Shown: positions 15,758 to 26,067, numbered from the stretch's first letter. The stretch is 40,693 bases of DNA from SAR116 cluster bacterium AG-313-A07 (GCA_003284265.1 QBVV01000018.1:1-40693), one strand, 5' to 3'. Made by a program: numbers and translations. The notes: generated by a model not told the origin, from the sequence alone.

Positions 15758-16473
15758 TCCTGAAGCGCGAATTGTTGAATTTGTAGAAAATTAGCTTCTG
15801 AATTTTCTTGAACAAAAAGTGAAATAGAACTTACCTTTATGGTGTTTTCTAAACTCTCAGAAAAATGTGAAGACGCTGCGCGTACCATAGACTCTCGGTC
15901 CGACCCGCACTGGATCTTCTCCGTTAATGTTATATGAAAACGGAAATCATTAAAGACGTAAGGATAACCCCAGTTGAGCAAGTTTTCATCCTCGCTCGAG
16001 GTCAGGGTTGACATTCGGCGTTTATCTATTTCCTTTTGATGAAGGGGAGCTCTGAAATGATCGAGGTTTTCAACTAAATTTGATGCTAAATTTTGCATTT
16101 TTTGTTCGTTTGGATCCATCATCAAGGCGATAAAATTTCCAAGTTTCCGTACCTTCAAATTTATAGAAAAAGTTTTACTGAGAGCCGATAATCTTTGAAT
16201 TTGTGAACAAAGATCCGTTAATGTGAATTCTTTATTCAGTCGAAATGGAGCTTTTAAAGTTGCATGAAAACCGTACCGCCTCGGCGTTTTTGTCACACTA
16301 TAGAAATAGCTTGATGATATCCCTTTTATGTTTGGTTGTATTATGGATTTACCGGAACTTGAATCTCGTCCTAACCACTGACTTCCAATAGAGTGCAGGT
16401 TCGAATCAATTTCAGGTGCGAAATAAATCGCAAATCGCTGTGTGTCGCCCGCAGGTTTAAGTAAAGGTTTCAT
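15754..16473 (-). CDS. DUF1045 phosphonate-operon protein (2H phosphoesterase-like)
   Basis: A protein of the DUF1045 family that accompanies C-P lyase operons. RFAIYFAPEIDS and QWLGRD open the conserved domain. Two H-x-T motifs (GFHATLKAPFRL and FHITLTEK) are the paired catalytic histidines of the 2H phosphoesterase fold, so hydrolysis of a cyclic phosphate intermediate is likely. I prefer the ATG at 16473 (MKPLLKPAG, 239 residues), which matches the usual family length. Upstream in-frame starts exist, including one at 16554 whose ATG would overlap that of divergent phnM. Confidence 0.82.
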   Translation of the reverse strand: MKPLLKPAGDTQRFAIYFAPEIDSNLHSIGSQWLGRDSSSGKSIIQPNIKGISSSYFYSVTKTPRRYGFHATLKAPFRLNKEFTLTDLCSQIQRLSALSKTFSINLKVRKLGNFIALMMDPNEQKMQNLASNLVENLDHFRAPLHQKEIDKRRMSTLTSSEDENLLNWGYPYVFNDFRFHITLTEKIQCGSDRESMVRAASSHFSESLENTIKVSSISLFVQENSEANFLQIQQFALQE

Positions 16474-16552
16474 TCGTTTTACATAGAACTCCCATAATTT
16501 TGGACTATAGTGACATTCAATATTAACATCAAATTTGTAAGGAAAGCCTGGC

Positions 16553-17719
16553 ATGCTCCACAAAAGGGATAGCGTTATCATTAAGGCAGGTAGTGTTTTA
16601 ATGCCTGACGGGGCCTTTGTGGAGACGGACTTAAAAATAAGTAATGGTTTTATAGACACTATTGGCAATTTTTCAGCTTCAAAATTGAAAACCATAAATG
16701 CTTCCGGCTTGATGGTACTTCCCGGCGCTATAGACCTTCACGGGGATGCCTTTGAACGTCAAATTATGCCTCGCCCTGGTGTTTCATTTCCCCTGGATAT
16801 GGCTCTTTTTGAAACCGACCGACAGCTTTTAAGCAATGGAATTACTACAGCTTTTCATGGGATAACATATTCATGGGAGCCGGGTTTAAGAGGTCGGAAA
16901 ACTGCTATTGAGCTTATAGAGTGCTTGGAACGATTACGAAGGAACTTTTTGTGCTCCACAAAATTCCATCTGAGATTTGAAACCTATAATCTCGAAGCCG
17001 TTGAAGAAATAGAGAGCTGGCTAGACACAAAGAGAATAGATTTTTTAGCTTTTAATGACCATATGCCGTCCATTTTAAGAAAAATTAAAACGGGTCAGTC
17101 GCTGGCCCGGTTTGTTGAAAGAACAGGCCTAAATGAAAAGCAATTCATTGCATTAGCAAACAAATTTAAAGATCGAAAAGGTGAAGTTAAGCCTGCGATA
17201 GAGCGATTATCACGGCTGGCCCTAAATAGCGGGGTTCCTATGGCTAGCCACGACGATGAGACTTCTGAAACAAGAAATTTCTTTGACAAAATTGGCTGCA
17301 AAATCGCCGAATTTCCGCTAAGTGAGGAAGCCATCAATGAAGCGGCAACCCTTAAAAATAATATCATTTTAGGTGCACCAAATATTATCCGCGGAGGTAG
17401 TCATATGGGAGCATCTGGTTTGTCGGCAACTGATAATATTAGGAAAGGTTTGGGTAACATTCTGTGTTCGGATTATTACTATCCGTCACTCATTAATGCC
17501 CCAGCAGTATTGGAAAAGAAAGAAATAATGGGGTTTCCCACTGCTTGGAATATGATTTCAAAAAATGCAGCACATGCAGCTAATCTGTTCGATCGTGGAG
17601 AGATAGTTGAGGGTAAAAGGGCCGACTTGGTTTTATTAGATTCGATAAGTCCAGAATATTCTAAGTTAGTGGCAACACTCGTTGCCGGAAATGTAGCCTA
17701 TCAATCTCGGTATATTTAA
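16553..17719 (+). CDS. phnM: Alpha-D-ribose 1-methylphosphonate 5-triphosphate diphosphatase
   Basis: PhnM removes pyrophosphate from ribose-1-alkylphosphonate triphosphate in the C-P lyase pathway. The 388-residue amidohydrolase has the family block GAIDLHGDAFERQIMPRPGV, then GITTAFHGITYSWE, FNDHMPS, MASHDDET and the Asp-bearing LGAPNIIRGGSHMG. Length is normal. AAGGAAA precedes the ATG by 7 bases. It is divergent from the DUF1045/GNAT pair and about 120 bases before dnaG. The C-P lyase core (phnGHIJKL) is not in the window. Confidence 0.93.
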   Translation: MLHKRDSVIIKAGSVLMPDGAFVETDLKISNGFIDTIGNFSASKLKTINASGLMVLPGAIDLHGDAFERQIMPRPGVSFPLDMALFETDRQLLSNGITTAFHGITYSWEPGLRGRKTAIELIECLERLRRNFLCSTKFHLRFETYNLEAVEEIESWLDTKRIDFLAFNDHMPSILRKIKTGQSLARFVERTGLNEKQFIALANKFKDRKGEVKPAIERLSRLALNSGVPMASHDDETSETRNFFDKIGCKIAEFPLSEEAINEAATLKNNIILGAPNIIRGGSHMGASGLSATDNIRKGLGNILCSDYYYPSLINAPAVLEKKEIMGFPTAWNMISKNAAHAANLFDRGEIVEGKRADLVLLDSISPEYSKLVATLVAGNVAYQSRYI

Positions 17720-17809
17720 ATAGTTTACTGCACGGTCGACTCGCATTTTGCCTTTTATTCGGTCATACTAGGTGTTTTTTACGATCATACTCTCTTATAG
17801 CAATTGGGC

Positions 17810-17815
17810 TATAAT
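17810..17815 (+). promoter_or_regulatory. -10-like hexamer upstream of dnaG
   Basis: A perfect TATAAT lies 28 bases before the dnaG ATG. No good -35 is found 16-18 bases upstream, so this is a partial match only. Confidence 0.3.
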
Positions 17816-17842
17816 CAAAAATTAGAGGATAGTCGCTGTTAG

Positions 17843-19690
17843 ATGAATTTCGCCCCTGAATTTTTGGATGAGATAAGATCACGGATCCGTGTATCTGAAA
17901 TAGTTGGCAAGCGAATCAAACTACTTAAGCGGGGCACCGAATTTTTGGCCGTTTGCCCATTTCATAACGATACGAAGCCGTCGTTATCAATAGTCGATGA
18001 TAAGAATTTTTATCATTGTTTCGCATGTGGAGCGCATGGAGATATCATCAAATTTACGATGGAAACAGAAGGTTTAAATTTTCCAGAGACTGTTGAAAAA
18101 CTTGCTTCAATAGCCGGCCTGGAGATGCCGTCACAAAATCCCGAAATGCGCTTGCGAGAAAAGCGCCGAAAAACTCTGAAGGATGTCAACGAGGAAGCAT
18201 GCAAATTTTATGAAGAGCTTCTTTGGGGCAGTGCGGGACAAGATGGTCTTTTTTATCTCAAAAATAGGGGACTCTCTGAAAATGTAATAAAAAAATACCG
18301 ACTTGGCTTTAGTTTAGGAGGAAGGCACAGTCTTAAGAATGCTATGAGCCAGAAGGGTATTGACCTGAGTTTGTTAGCTGAAGCAGGCCTGGTCCGTGCT
18401 TCGGAGCAAAATGGAGAATACTACGACTACTTCCGTAATCGGGTAATGTTTCCAATAAGTGATAGACGGGGCCAGGTGATAGCATTTGGAGCTAGAACAA
18501 TTGGTGAAAGTCAGCCCAAATATCTTAACTCTCCTGAAACACCTCTATTTCAGAAGGGTAGGATTTTATACGGAATAAGTCAGGCTAGAGAAAGTTCATC
18601 CCAACAAAAGGAAATAATTGTAACAGAGGGCTACATGGATGTAATTGCCCTTGCAGAAGCGGGTATTGCAAATGCTGTGGCACCTTTAGGAACAGCCCTT
18701 ACAGAGGATCAAATAAATGAATTATGGAGGCTCGGTAAAGAACCATTTATTTGTTTCGATGGCGACGAAGCTGGCTTACAAGCCGCAGTGAGGGCGGCCG
18801 ATAGAGCTTTGCCCATTTTAAAACCCGGCCATTCGTTGTGTTTTTCAATGTTACCTCCCGGGGAAGACCCAGATGATTTGATAAAAAGATTGGGAATAGA
18901 AGCTTTTAAGGATGTATTAACACGCTCTATTAGCTTAGCAGATTTTATATGGGACCAAGAATTTAGAAAACGGCAGACTAATACGCCAGAACGATTAGCG
19001 GACTTCTTCAAACGAATTCGGGGTAAGGTTAAAGAGATATCAGATCGAGGAGTTCAAGAGGCTTATAGAGATCATATAGAACAAAAAATTAGACAAGTAA
19101 GAGAACATTTGAATGGGTTTAAAAATGCAACATGGGGGAAAAAGAGTAATTCTGGTTACAAAGAATGGAATAGGTGGGATCTATTAGACAGCGGATCTTC
19201 AAAGATAAATGCATCAAATGTTTTGGCTATGCGGCAGAAGCAGACAATCTTGGCTGCTTTCATAAATCACCCTGGGCTTATTGAGGATTTTGGGGAAGCA
19301 TTAGGTTATTTAGATTTTTTGGATCCGTTTCTTGACAAACTCCGTCTAGACATCTTAGACATCACATCAATGGCACAAGGTCTTGAAGTGAAGGATATAC
19401 AGGACCATCTCTCACAACGGGGGTATGATAGAGAGGTTGGAGGAATTCTGAACTCTAGCGTGTTACGTCATGCTGCATTTGCCCGCAGTAATGCTTCGGA
19501 GGCACTGGCTAAATCAGGTGTCCGAGAACTTTTGGCTAGAATTGGAAAATATCAACTTGAGGAACAACTTTCTGCAGCACAAAAAGTTGTAGAGGAGGAG
19601 TTCAATGAAATTAATTGGAATAGGTTAACTTCATTAAGAGCCGCGCTGGTGGCAGTTAATGATAGCTCAAACGTAGAAGATGTTCTTTGA
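17843..19690 (+). CDS. dnaG: DNA primase
   Basis: Primase synthesises RNA primers at the replication fork. Residues about 30-100 hold the CHC2 zinc finger (CPFHNDTKPS and FHCFACG-like YHCFACGAHGD). The central catalytic core has YDYFRNRVMFPI and FGARTIG, and the TOPRIM acid residues are in VTEGYMDVIAL and CFDGDEAG. The C-terminal part is the DnaB-interacting region. Length 615 is normal. It precedes rpoD by 45 bases, the standard macromolecular-synthesis arrangement in this class. Confidence 0.97.
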   Translation: MNFAPEFLDEIRSRIRVSEIVGKRIKLLKRGTEFLAVCPFHNDTKPSLSIVDDKNFYHCFACGAHGDIIKFTMETEGLNFPETVEKLASIAGLEMPSQNPEMRLREKRRKTLKDVNEEACKFYEELLWGSAGQDGLFYLKNRGLSENVIKKYRLGFSLGGRHSLKNAMSQKGIDLSLLAEAGLVRASEQNGEYYDYFRNRVMFPISDRRGQVIAFGARTIGESQPKYLNSPETPLFQKGRILYGISQARESSSQQKEIIVTEGYMDVIALAEAGIANAVAPLGTALTEDQINELWRLGKEPFICFDGDEAGLQAAVRAADRALPILKPGHSLCFSMLPPGEDPDDLIKRLGIEAFKDVLTRSISLADFIWDQEFRKRQTNTPERLADFFKRIRGKVKEISDRGVQEAYRDHIEQKIRQVREHLNGFKNATWGKKSNSGYKEWNRWDLLDSGSSKINASNVLAMRQKQTILAAFINHPGLIEDFGEALGYLDFLDPFLDKLRLDILDITSMAQGLEVKDIQDHLSQRGYDREVGGILNSSVLRHAAFARSNASEALAKSGVRELLARIGKYQLEEQLSAAQKVVEEEFNEINWNRLTSLRAALVAVNDSSNVEDVL

Positions 19691-19735
19691 TGTTTCTTAA
19701 AAAAGCGGTTAAAATATTAACAGCGAGCAATATGG

Positions 19736-21706
19736 ATGGGAAGTATGGCAAAAACAGCGCTGGCAACCACTAATCAAGATAATAGGCAGACCGAGGACGG
19801 TAGTTCAGATGGTCCTTTAATGGATACAACTAATCTTGCTGTAAAAAACCTTATAAAAAAGGGTAAAGAACGAGGGTTTTTGACCCATGATGAAGTTAAC
19901 TCTGCATTGCCACCTATACAATTCACTTCAGAACAAATTGAAGACGTGATGTCATCACTAAGTGAGATGGGTGTTAACGTTATTGAAAATGAAGAAACGG
20001 AAGAGACTAACACTGTTCAGAAAGATGAACAGGATGGTGCTGTCCCAGGAAATGTTGCTGAAGATGATGTGGGGCGAACGGATGACCCCGTCAGAATGTA
20101 TCTACGTGAAATGGGTGGGGTCGAGTTATTGTCGCGGGAAGGCGAGATAGCGATAGCAAAGAGAATAGAAGCTGGTCGTGAATTGATGATTGGTGGGATA
20201 GCAGAAAGTCCACTTACAATTAAGGCTGTAGTGCAGTGGCGAGATATGCTTAAGGCGGAAGAGGTGCTTCTTCGTGATGTGGTCGACCTTGACTCGACTT
20301 ATGCCGCCACTCCAGAGGCGCAAGCATTGGCTGCGAAGTCTGCTGCTGCGGCTTCAACTGCTGTTGCAAGATTGAATGACGGTGCAGTCGAGGATGTCTC
20401 CGATGATGAAGAAGAAGAGGAAGATTTAGAAGAGAATAATATGTCTTTAGCAGCCATGGAGGCGTCTTTGATGCCTCAGGTTATGGAGAACCTCGATGCT
20501 ATCAAAATAGTTTTTGATAAACTTCAAAAGGTTCAAGACAGGCGGCTATCAAGAATGTTTAAAGGGGAAACACTGACTGCTCAAAGTGAGCAGCGTTACG
20601 CCAAACTTAAGGATGAGTTGGTAGAGCTGATGGATGGTGTGAGACTAAATAATAACAGATTAGAAGCTCTACTAGAGCAGCTTTATAAACTGAATAAGCA
20701 TTTGGTTAGTTTGGATATGAATTTAATGAAATCGGCGGAGAAATACAAAGTCAAACGCAAAGACTTTATGAGCCAGCATTTCGGTAGGGAGATGGAGCCA
20801 AATTGGTTGGAGATGGTGTCGGCCCTTCCTGGTGGTAATTGGAAGAGGTTCGCAGAATCAAAAGCTGACGAAATACTAACGACACGAGAAAGTTTGATAG
20901 CAATATCTGAAAACTCTGGTCTGCCGATTAGTGAATTTCGTCGTGTTGTTAAGACTGTTCAAAAAGGTGAACGGGAGGCAGGACGCGCAAAAAAAGAAAT
21001 GGTAGAAGCCAATCTTAGGCTCGTCATTTCCATAGCAAAAAAGTATACAAATCGAGGCCTGCAATTCTTAGATTTAATTCAAGAAGGTAATATTGGCCTT
21101 ATGAAGGCAGTTGATAAATTTGAGTATCGCAGAGGATATAAATTCTCAACTTATGCTACATGGTGGATCCGGCAGGCGATTACGAGATCCATTGCTGATC
21201 AGGCTAGAACTATACGTATTCCTGTCCACATGATTGAGACGATAAATAAGTTAGTAAGAACGTCGCGCCAGATGTTGCATGAAATTGGTCGTGAACCCAC
21301 GCCTGAAGAATTAGCAGAAAAATTAGTGATGCCTTTGGATAAGGTAAGAAAGGTTCTTAAGATTGCCAAAGAGCCCATCAGTCTAGAAACACCAATAGGT
21401 GATGAGGAAGATAGTCATTTAGGTGATTTCATTGAGGATAAAAATGCAGTTCAACCACTTGACGCCGCTATCCAGGCCAATTTAAGGGAGACTACAACTC
21501 GTGTCCTCGCAAGTTTGACTGCAAGAGAGGAGCGGGTTCTTCGTATGCGCTTTGGAATAGGTATGAATACTGACCACACATTGGAAGAAGTAGGGCAGCA
21601 ATTTTCTGTAACACGCGAGCGGATAAGACAAATCGAGGCAAAAGCTCTTAGAAAACTTAAACATCCATCGCGTTCAAGAAAATTAAGAAGCTTTCTTGAT
21701 TACTAA
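19736..21706 (+). CDS. rpoD: RNA polymerase primary sigma factor (sigma-70)
   Basis: The housekeeping sigma factor, 656 residues. Region 1.1 lies at about 30-85, region 1.2 at [22 protein letters not shown], followed by a long acidic non-conserved insert with a Glu/Asp run near 220-235. Regions 2.1-2.4 are unmistakable ([19 protein letters not shown] and [17 protein letters not shown]), as are region 3 and the region 4.2 helix-turn-helix ([20 protein letters not shown]). A second in-frame ATG at 19745 is an equally possible start. It is convergent with the enolase-superfamily gene. Confidence 0.97.
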   Translation: MGSMAKTALATTNQDNRQTEDGSSDGPLMDTTNLAVKNLIKKGKERGFLTHDEVNSALPPIQFTSEQIEDVMSSLSEMGVNVIENEETEETNTVQKDEQDGAVPGNVAEDDVGRTDDPVRMYLREMGGVELLSREGEIAIAKRIEAGRELMIGGIAESPLTIKAVVQWRDMLKAEEVLLRDVVDLDSTYAATPEAQALAAKSAAAASTAVARLNDGAVEDVSDDEEEEEDLEENNMSLAAMEASLMPQVMENLDAIKIVFDKLQKVQDRRLSRMFKGETLTAQSEQRYAKLKDELVELMDGVRLNNNRLEALLEQLYKLNKHLVSLDMNLMKSAEKYKVKRKDFMSQHFGREMEPNWLEMVSALPGGNWKRFAESKADEILTTRESLIAISENSGLPISEFRRVVKTVQKGEREAGRAKKEMVEANLRLVISIAKKYTNRGLQFLDLIQEGNIGLMKAVDKFEYRRGYKFSTYATWWIRQAITRSIADQARTIRIPVHMIETINKLVRTSRQMLHEIGREPTPEELAEKLVMPLDKVRKVLKIAKEPISLETPIGDEEDSHLGDFIEDKNAVQPLDAAIQANLRETTTRVLASLTAREERVLRMRFGIGMNTDHTLEEVGQQFSVTRERIRQIEAKALRKLKHPSRSRKLRSFLDY

Positions 21707-21731
21707 TTAAGAGATGGCTTTGATCTCGTGT

Positions 21732-22892
21732 CTATGAGCTGAATGACTGATGATCCATAATATATTCTGTTAAATTTCCAACAGGGTTTTCAATACCAAT
21801 ACCTGGCTTCGTCCCAAGTATAAGGTGCGAATCTTCCACATCTCGAAGATGCTCAGTAATCACGGTTCTGAGGGGGTTTGGATTACTGTCAACTTCTAAT
21901 AAGCCTTTTCCTCCAGCTGCTGATAACACATGTGCAGAATGCAATAAACCAATACCGCCAGATAACCAGTGAGGACAATAGACTTTCCCCGCGGCGGTAG
22001 CTTTTTTTGCTATGTCAAAGCATCCATCGACGCCGCCCCATTTGCCTATGTCAGGTTGAATATAGTCAAGCCATCCAAAAGCCTCTGTGAGCATCCGATC
22101 GGATAATAAATTTTCTCCCCCAGCTAATGGAATAGAACAAGTGGCTTTAAATTTTTCCCATTCAGAGGAGTTAGCTGTTGCGATAAATGGTTCCTCGAAC
22201 CAATCTACACCATAATCAACTAACATCTCTATTTGATCAGATGCCGAATCAAGACTGAAACCTTGATTCGCGTCAACAAAGAGTTTTTCGCCAGGTGCCA
22301 TTTTAGAACGAATTGCTTTTAAATTCCGTTCGTCTACCTCCTTGCCAAAACCTATTTTCAATTTGAAGGCCTTAAAACCTTCATCTCTTGCTCTATCTGT
22401 TACCTCGATAGCATCATTTGGGTTTAATCCGCTGGCGTAAGCTGGTATTTTATCTGCTGCGTTTTTGTTTAATAGCAGTCGCAGTGGAAGGCCTGCTCTA
22501 TGAGCCCGAAGATCCCAAAGAGCCTGATTAACAGCAGCAATGATAGAATTGATTGGTCCAGTTTCTCCAGCTTGTACGCATAAGATATTCAGTCTTTTTT
22601 CCAATTGAGTGGTGAATGCCCAAGGATGTTCTATGTCTGCGTTTAATAAATATTGGGGTAAGACCCAAGCAGCTAATTTTGCCCGATAGTCTGCTGTCAC
22701 TATTGGAAAATTACCCCAAACCTCGCCCCATCCGCAGATCCCGTCGTGATCTTCAATGCAGATGAACACGGCGCGGCGACTCGGCATGTTGCCAAAAGAC
22801 GTCACTACAGGATCTGGTATTTTTGCGCAGCAAGCGTAAATATGGATCTTGTTTACGGTAAAGTTTATATCCATTCCATTTCTCAGTTTCAT
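21732..22892 (-). CDS. Mandelate racemase/muconate lactonizing enzyme family (enolase superfamily)
   Basis: A 386-residue member of the enolase superfamily, which abstracts the alpha-proton of a carboxylate with Mg2+. The first half is the capping domain. The barrel has K-x-K in FKLKIG, metal ligands in FVDANQG, WFEEPF and GGENL, then QPDIGKWGG and PHWLSGG, which supply the Asp-His dyad of the mandelate racemase subgroup. Sugar-acid dehydration or epimerisation is most likely; the exact substrate cannot be read. A divergent SDR gene suggests a two-step pathway. An in-frame ATG at 22874 may be the true start. Confidence 0.85.
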   Translation of the reverse strand: MKLRNGMDINFTVNKIHIYACCAKIPDPVVTSFGNMPSRRAVFICIEDHDGICGWGEVWGNFPIVTADYRAKLAAWVLPQYLLNADIEHPWAFTTQLEKRLNILCVQAGETGPINSIIAAVNQALWDLRAHRAGLPLRLLLNKNAADKIPAYASGLNPNDAIEVTDRARDEGFKAFKLKIGFGKEVDERNLKAIRSKMAPGEKLFVDANQGFSLDSASDQIEMLVDYGVDWFEEPFIATANSSEWEKFKATCSIPLAGGENLLSDRMLTEAFGWLDYIQPDIGKWGGVDGCFDIAKKATAAGKVYCPHWLSGGIGLLHSAHVLSAAGGKGLLEVDSNPNPLRTVITEHLRDVEDSHLILGTKPGIGIENPVGNLTEYIMDHQSFSS

Positions 22893-23127
22893 ATTAGCTT
22901 TGCAATTAGAAATTTATTGTCTGATGAAGTTAATCCATACTGGAAAAGAATCACTTATGAATTCGCCTTGTATCTTTTATTTATATTTCTAAAATAAAGC
23001 TTCAACGTAAAAATTCGGGTGTATTTTTGGAAATGTAAAGCCAAAAATTGCCGAAAAATAATACTCTGCTTATAGTTTAGCTCAAACACATATCATTGAG
23101 AAACACCTTTGATGAATGGGGCATAAT

Positions 23128-23874
23128 ATGAAAATCCAAGAAAGTGATCTCGATCTGAAGGGTAAACGTGTATTAATTACAGGAGCCGCCAGTGGCATTG
23201 GTGCAGCAATGGCAAAGACTTTCTTTGAGCACAATGCAGCAACTATTTTGGCAGATAGAGACTCCATAGAATTAGAGAGAATAGCCAAGGAAGTGCCGGG
23301 CTCTCAAACTATCGTTTTCGATCAAGGTGAAAAAGTATCTATAGAGAATATGTGCTTGGAAGCACAAAACCCAGATATTCTTTTAAATAATGCGGGAATA
23401 CTTTGGGCTGGTCCATTTGATGAGATGCCTTCAGATGAAATTACGAAAATAGTGAATGTCAATTTGCTTGGCCCAATGCAAATAGCTCACAATATTGGAA
23501 AACAGATGTTGAGGCGAGGATCAGGTATAATTGTCAATACATCTTCGCAATTAGCGTTTCATGGGGCGGCCGAACGTGCTGTTTATGCCAGTACAAAAGC
23601 AGGAATTGCACAATTCACAAAATCGCTTGCTGCCGAATGGGCGCCTAAAGGAGTTCGGGTGGCGGCTATCGCTCCTGGCCGAACTTTGACAAATATAAAT
23701 GCAGGTATCTTAAATTCCGAAGAAAAGCGACGGATGGCACTTAAAGATATACCAGCAGGAAGATTGGCGGAAGCTTATGAGATGGCCCGCCTTGCGTTAC
23801 TTCTTTCATCTGATGTTTTGAGCTATGTAGTGGGCGAAACTATTATTTCGGATGGTGGATATGTGCTTCTTTAA
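23128..23874 (+). CDS. Short-chain dehydrogenase/reductase
   Basis: A classical SDR that oxidises or reduces an alcohol/ketone with NAD(P). The N-terminal TGAASGIG nucleotide loop, NNAG, the catalytic Ser in NTSSQ and YASTK (Y-x3-K) are all intact. ADRDS after the second strand places an Asp where NAD-preferring SDRs have one. I prefer the ATG at 23128 (MKIQESD), which has GGGG 6 bases upstream; an ATG at 23116 lacks a ribosome site. It is divergent from the enolase-superfamily gene, so both may act on one sugar acid. Confidence 0.88.
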   Translation: MKIQESDLDLKGKRVLITGAASGIGAAMAKTFFEHNAATILADRDSIELERIAKEVPGSQTIVFDQGEKVSIENMCLEAQNPDILLNNAGILWAGPFDEMPSDEITKIVNVNLLGPMQIAHNIGKQMLRRGSGIIVNTSSQLAFHGAAERAVYASTKAGIAQFTKSLAAEWAPKGVRVAAIAPGRTLTNINAGILNSEEKRRMALKDIPAGRLAEAYEMARLALLLSSDVLSYVVGETIISDGGYVLL

Positions 23875-23906
23875 CGCCCTTTTCTTCGCAATGAGCCCTG
23901 CCTTTT

Positions 23907-24456
23907 TCAAGTATTCGAAAATTGATATTTGGTTTTTAGCACCATCCTCTCAACAAAAGCGGTATTATTGAATTCTTTGACTTTATCAATTGGAACAAAT
24001 AGGGCCTCATATGATTCATTGTTGCCTGGTAAATTAATTTCAGGTATTTGGAAAATATATCTAATATCGTAATGAATGTGCGCTGGTTCAGCGCCGCGTT
24101 TTGGATTTTTTAAACGTCTATATCAAATATCAAACTAGTGACTGGTGTGAATATAGATGGCCAAGTCCTGTTTCCTCGGATGCCTCACCAAGAGCTATTT
24201 CAAATAGATTTCCGCTTCCATCCGCGTGGCCGCCAGGTTGTAAGGATCGATTAAGCTTTTTATGGTGAACTAGAACCATCGACCTACGGTCTAGTGTTAC
24301 TAGCCATGCTGAACCAGTAAGATGCCCAAGTAGACAACTTCTCTCAAGGCTGTTGGGGTGGGCTTCGATAAATCTCAGGGCCTGACATTTCGCAATGTCT
24401 TCAGTACGATTAAACGATCTATGCGCACGAATTGATAGGTCTATTTCTCTCAGCAT
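23907..24456 (-). pseudogene. Frameshifted Nudix hydrolase pseudogene
   Basis: The first frame (24456 down to a TGA at 24130) gives 108 residues: a helical start, then the strand GSAWLVTLDRRSMVLVHHKK and a Nudix box LQPGGHADG...ALGEASEETGL. The first box Glu and the Arg of the RE pair are both Gly. The rest of the domain continues out of frame: a short piece SLIFDIDV in one frame, then RLKNPKRGAEPAHIHYDIRY through FVPIDKV in another, ending at a TGA at 23907. Intact relatives have FDIDxHRI...HxHYDxRY in one frame, so at least two indels have occurred. Sequencing error is the alternative. Confidence 0.8.
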
Positions 24457-24552
24457 CAGTTTTTTTTGGGTAATTTTCAGCTCTACCCATTACCCAATTC
24501 ATTATAACTGCATTTGTTTTAAATATTAAATCTTTCTAAGTCTCACTCACAC

Positions 24553-25452
24553 TTACCTTTTTTGCTTCTCCCGACTGAATGTATAAAATCCAGAGCTTAC
24601 AATAATGAAGATTCCGAGCCAAGCCAAAGCATCGGGAAAATCGTCAAAAAGCCAAAGCCCGTAGAATGTAGCAGCTACAATTTCAAGATATTGAAATGGA
24701 GCCAATGCGCTCGCTTCGATATATTTTATCGCAAAAGCAATCATAAAGTGACCAACAGTGGCGATGAGCCCAAGCAACAAAAGTAACATCCATTGGTCAT
24801 GACTTGGCATTATGACTTTTAAAGTAGGAAATTCCAATAAATAGCCTAAAGCTAAGACTATACTCATGAATAGGAAACCAGAGAGGCCAGAATTAAATTG
24901 CATTATGGTTGGGTTTATAGTGTGGGCTAATTTTCGGGTTAAAATTATATAAAAAGCAAAACACAAAGCAGCAGCAAATGGTAAAATTGCGGATAAGCCA
25001 AATATTTGATAACTTGGTTGTACTACTATTAACGCTCCGGAAAATCCAATTATTGCAGCAGATAGCCTTCTCCATCCAATTCTTTCTCCGAGGAAAATTG
25101 TTGAAAGAAGTGTGACAATGAGTGGCTCGATGAAAAATATGGAGATAACCTCAGCAAGTGGCATCAGTTTTACGGAAGCAAATATCAGTACAGTCGTAGC
25201 TGCTATTAAGATACCACGTAGAGCCTGTGGGAAGAGGTAACGATTTTTTTCGAGATGCATTGTTTTCAAAAAGAATGGCAGCATGACTAGCGTTTGGATT
25301 AGAAACCTCGTCCATGCAATTTGTCCCGCTGAGATATCTTTGGATATAAATTTTGCAATGGCATCTATGGCAGGTAAAACAAGGAATGCTATAACCACTA
25401 GGCTAACGGCAGAGGTATGGTTGGAAAATCTCAAGCTGTTAAAATATGACAT
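24553..25452 (-). CDS. DMT/EamA-family membrane transporter
   Basis: A 299-residue, ten-helix inner-membrane protein of the drug/metabolite transporter superfamily, with two EamA halves. Each half ends in a typical segment: IFFIEPLIVTLLSTIFLGERIGW in the first and APFQYLEIVAATFYGLWLFDDFP in the second. Substrate unknown; relatives carry amino acids, purines or S-adenosylmethionine. I chose the ATG at 25452 (MSYFNSLRF) because the first helix begins soon after; the frame stays open to 25587. No ribosome site is evident at this start. It lies upstream of the Nudix pseudogene on the same strand. Confidence 0.85.
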   Translation of the reverse strand: MSYFNSLRFSNHTSAVSLVVIAFLVLPAIDAIAKFISKDISAGQIAWTRFLIQTLVMLPFFLKTMHLEKNRYLFPQALRGILIAATTVLIFASVKLMPLAEVISIFFIEPLIVTLLSTIFLGERIGWRRLSAAIIGFSGALIVVQPSYQIFGLSAILPFAAALCFAFYIILTRKLAHTINPTIMQFNSGLSGFLFMSIVLALGYLLEFPTLKVIMPSHDQWMLLLLLGLIATVGHFMIAFAIKYIEASALAPFQYLEIVAATFYGLWLFDDFPDALAWLGIFIIVSSGFYTFSREKQKR

Positions 25453-25589
25453 GAGGAGAATTTTGACGATTATATTGGAATTAAACAAGGTTCTTTGTTT
25501 ATTTGTGTCCAATCTTGGATAGCTAATATTTGTATGAATACTTATCCGAGTTATAAGTACGAGATTAAATTTATTTAAAAGGACCAAAA

Positions 25590-26051
25590 ATGAGCGATCT
25601 ATCTGTTTATTTATCAGGGGAGATTCATAGCGATTGGCGGGAAGAGATTTATAAAGGTGTAAGCTCCGCGGCGTTATCTATTAAATTCAATACACCGGTT
25701 ACCGATCATGACAATAGTGATGATTGTGGCGTGACTATTTTGGGAGATGAAGACAACCTTTTTTGGAAGGACCATAAAGGGGCCAAGCTCAATGCTATCC
25801 GGACAAAAACATTGATAGAAAAATCCGATGTGGTCGTGGTACGATTTGGTGATAAATACAAGCAGTGGAATGCAGCTTTTGACGCCGGTTTTGCTGCAGC
25901 CCTTGGTAAGCCTCTGATAGTTATGCATGATAAATCATTGACGCATCCGCTTAAAGAAGTGGACGCCGCTGCGCTAGCAGTCGCTGAAACGCCAGAACAA
26001 ATTGTTGCGATTTTGAACTATGTGATAAAAGGGGAACTTAGTGGTGCATAA
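25590..26051 (+). CDS. ytoQ: YtoQ family protein
   Basis: A 153-residue protein that matches the YtoQ family along its whole length: VYLSGEIHSDWREEI, PVTDHDNSDDCGV, LNAIRTKTLIEKSDVVVVRFG and YKQWNAAFDAGFAAALGKPL. The fold resembles nucleoside 2-deoxyribosyltransferase/TIR-like Rossmann domains, but the family's function is not established. AAGGA precedes the ATG by 7 bases. It is convergent with the GST gene, with 16 bases between the stop codons. Confidence 0.92.
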   Translation: MSDLSVYLSGEIHSDWREEIYKGVSSAALSIKFNTPVTDHDNSDDCGVTILGDEDNLFWKDHKGAKLNAIRTKTLIEKSDVVVVRFGDKYKQWNAAFDAGFAAALGKPLIVMHDKSLTHPLKEVDAAALAVAETPEQIVAILNYVIKGELSGA

Positions 26052-26067
26052 CACCGCGGGGATAAGG

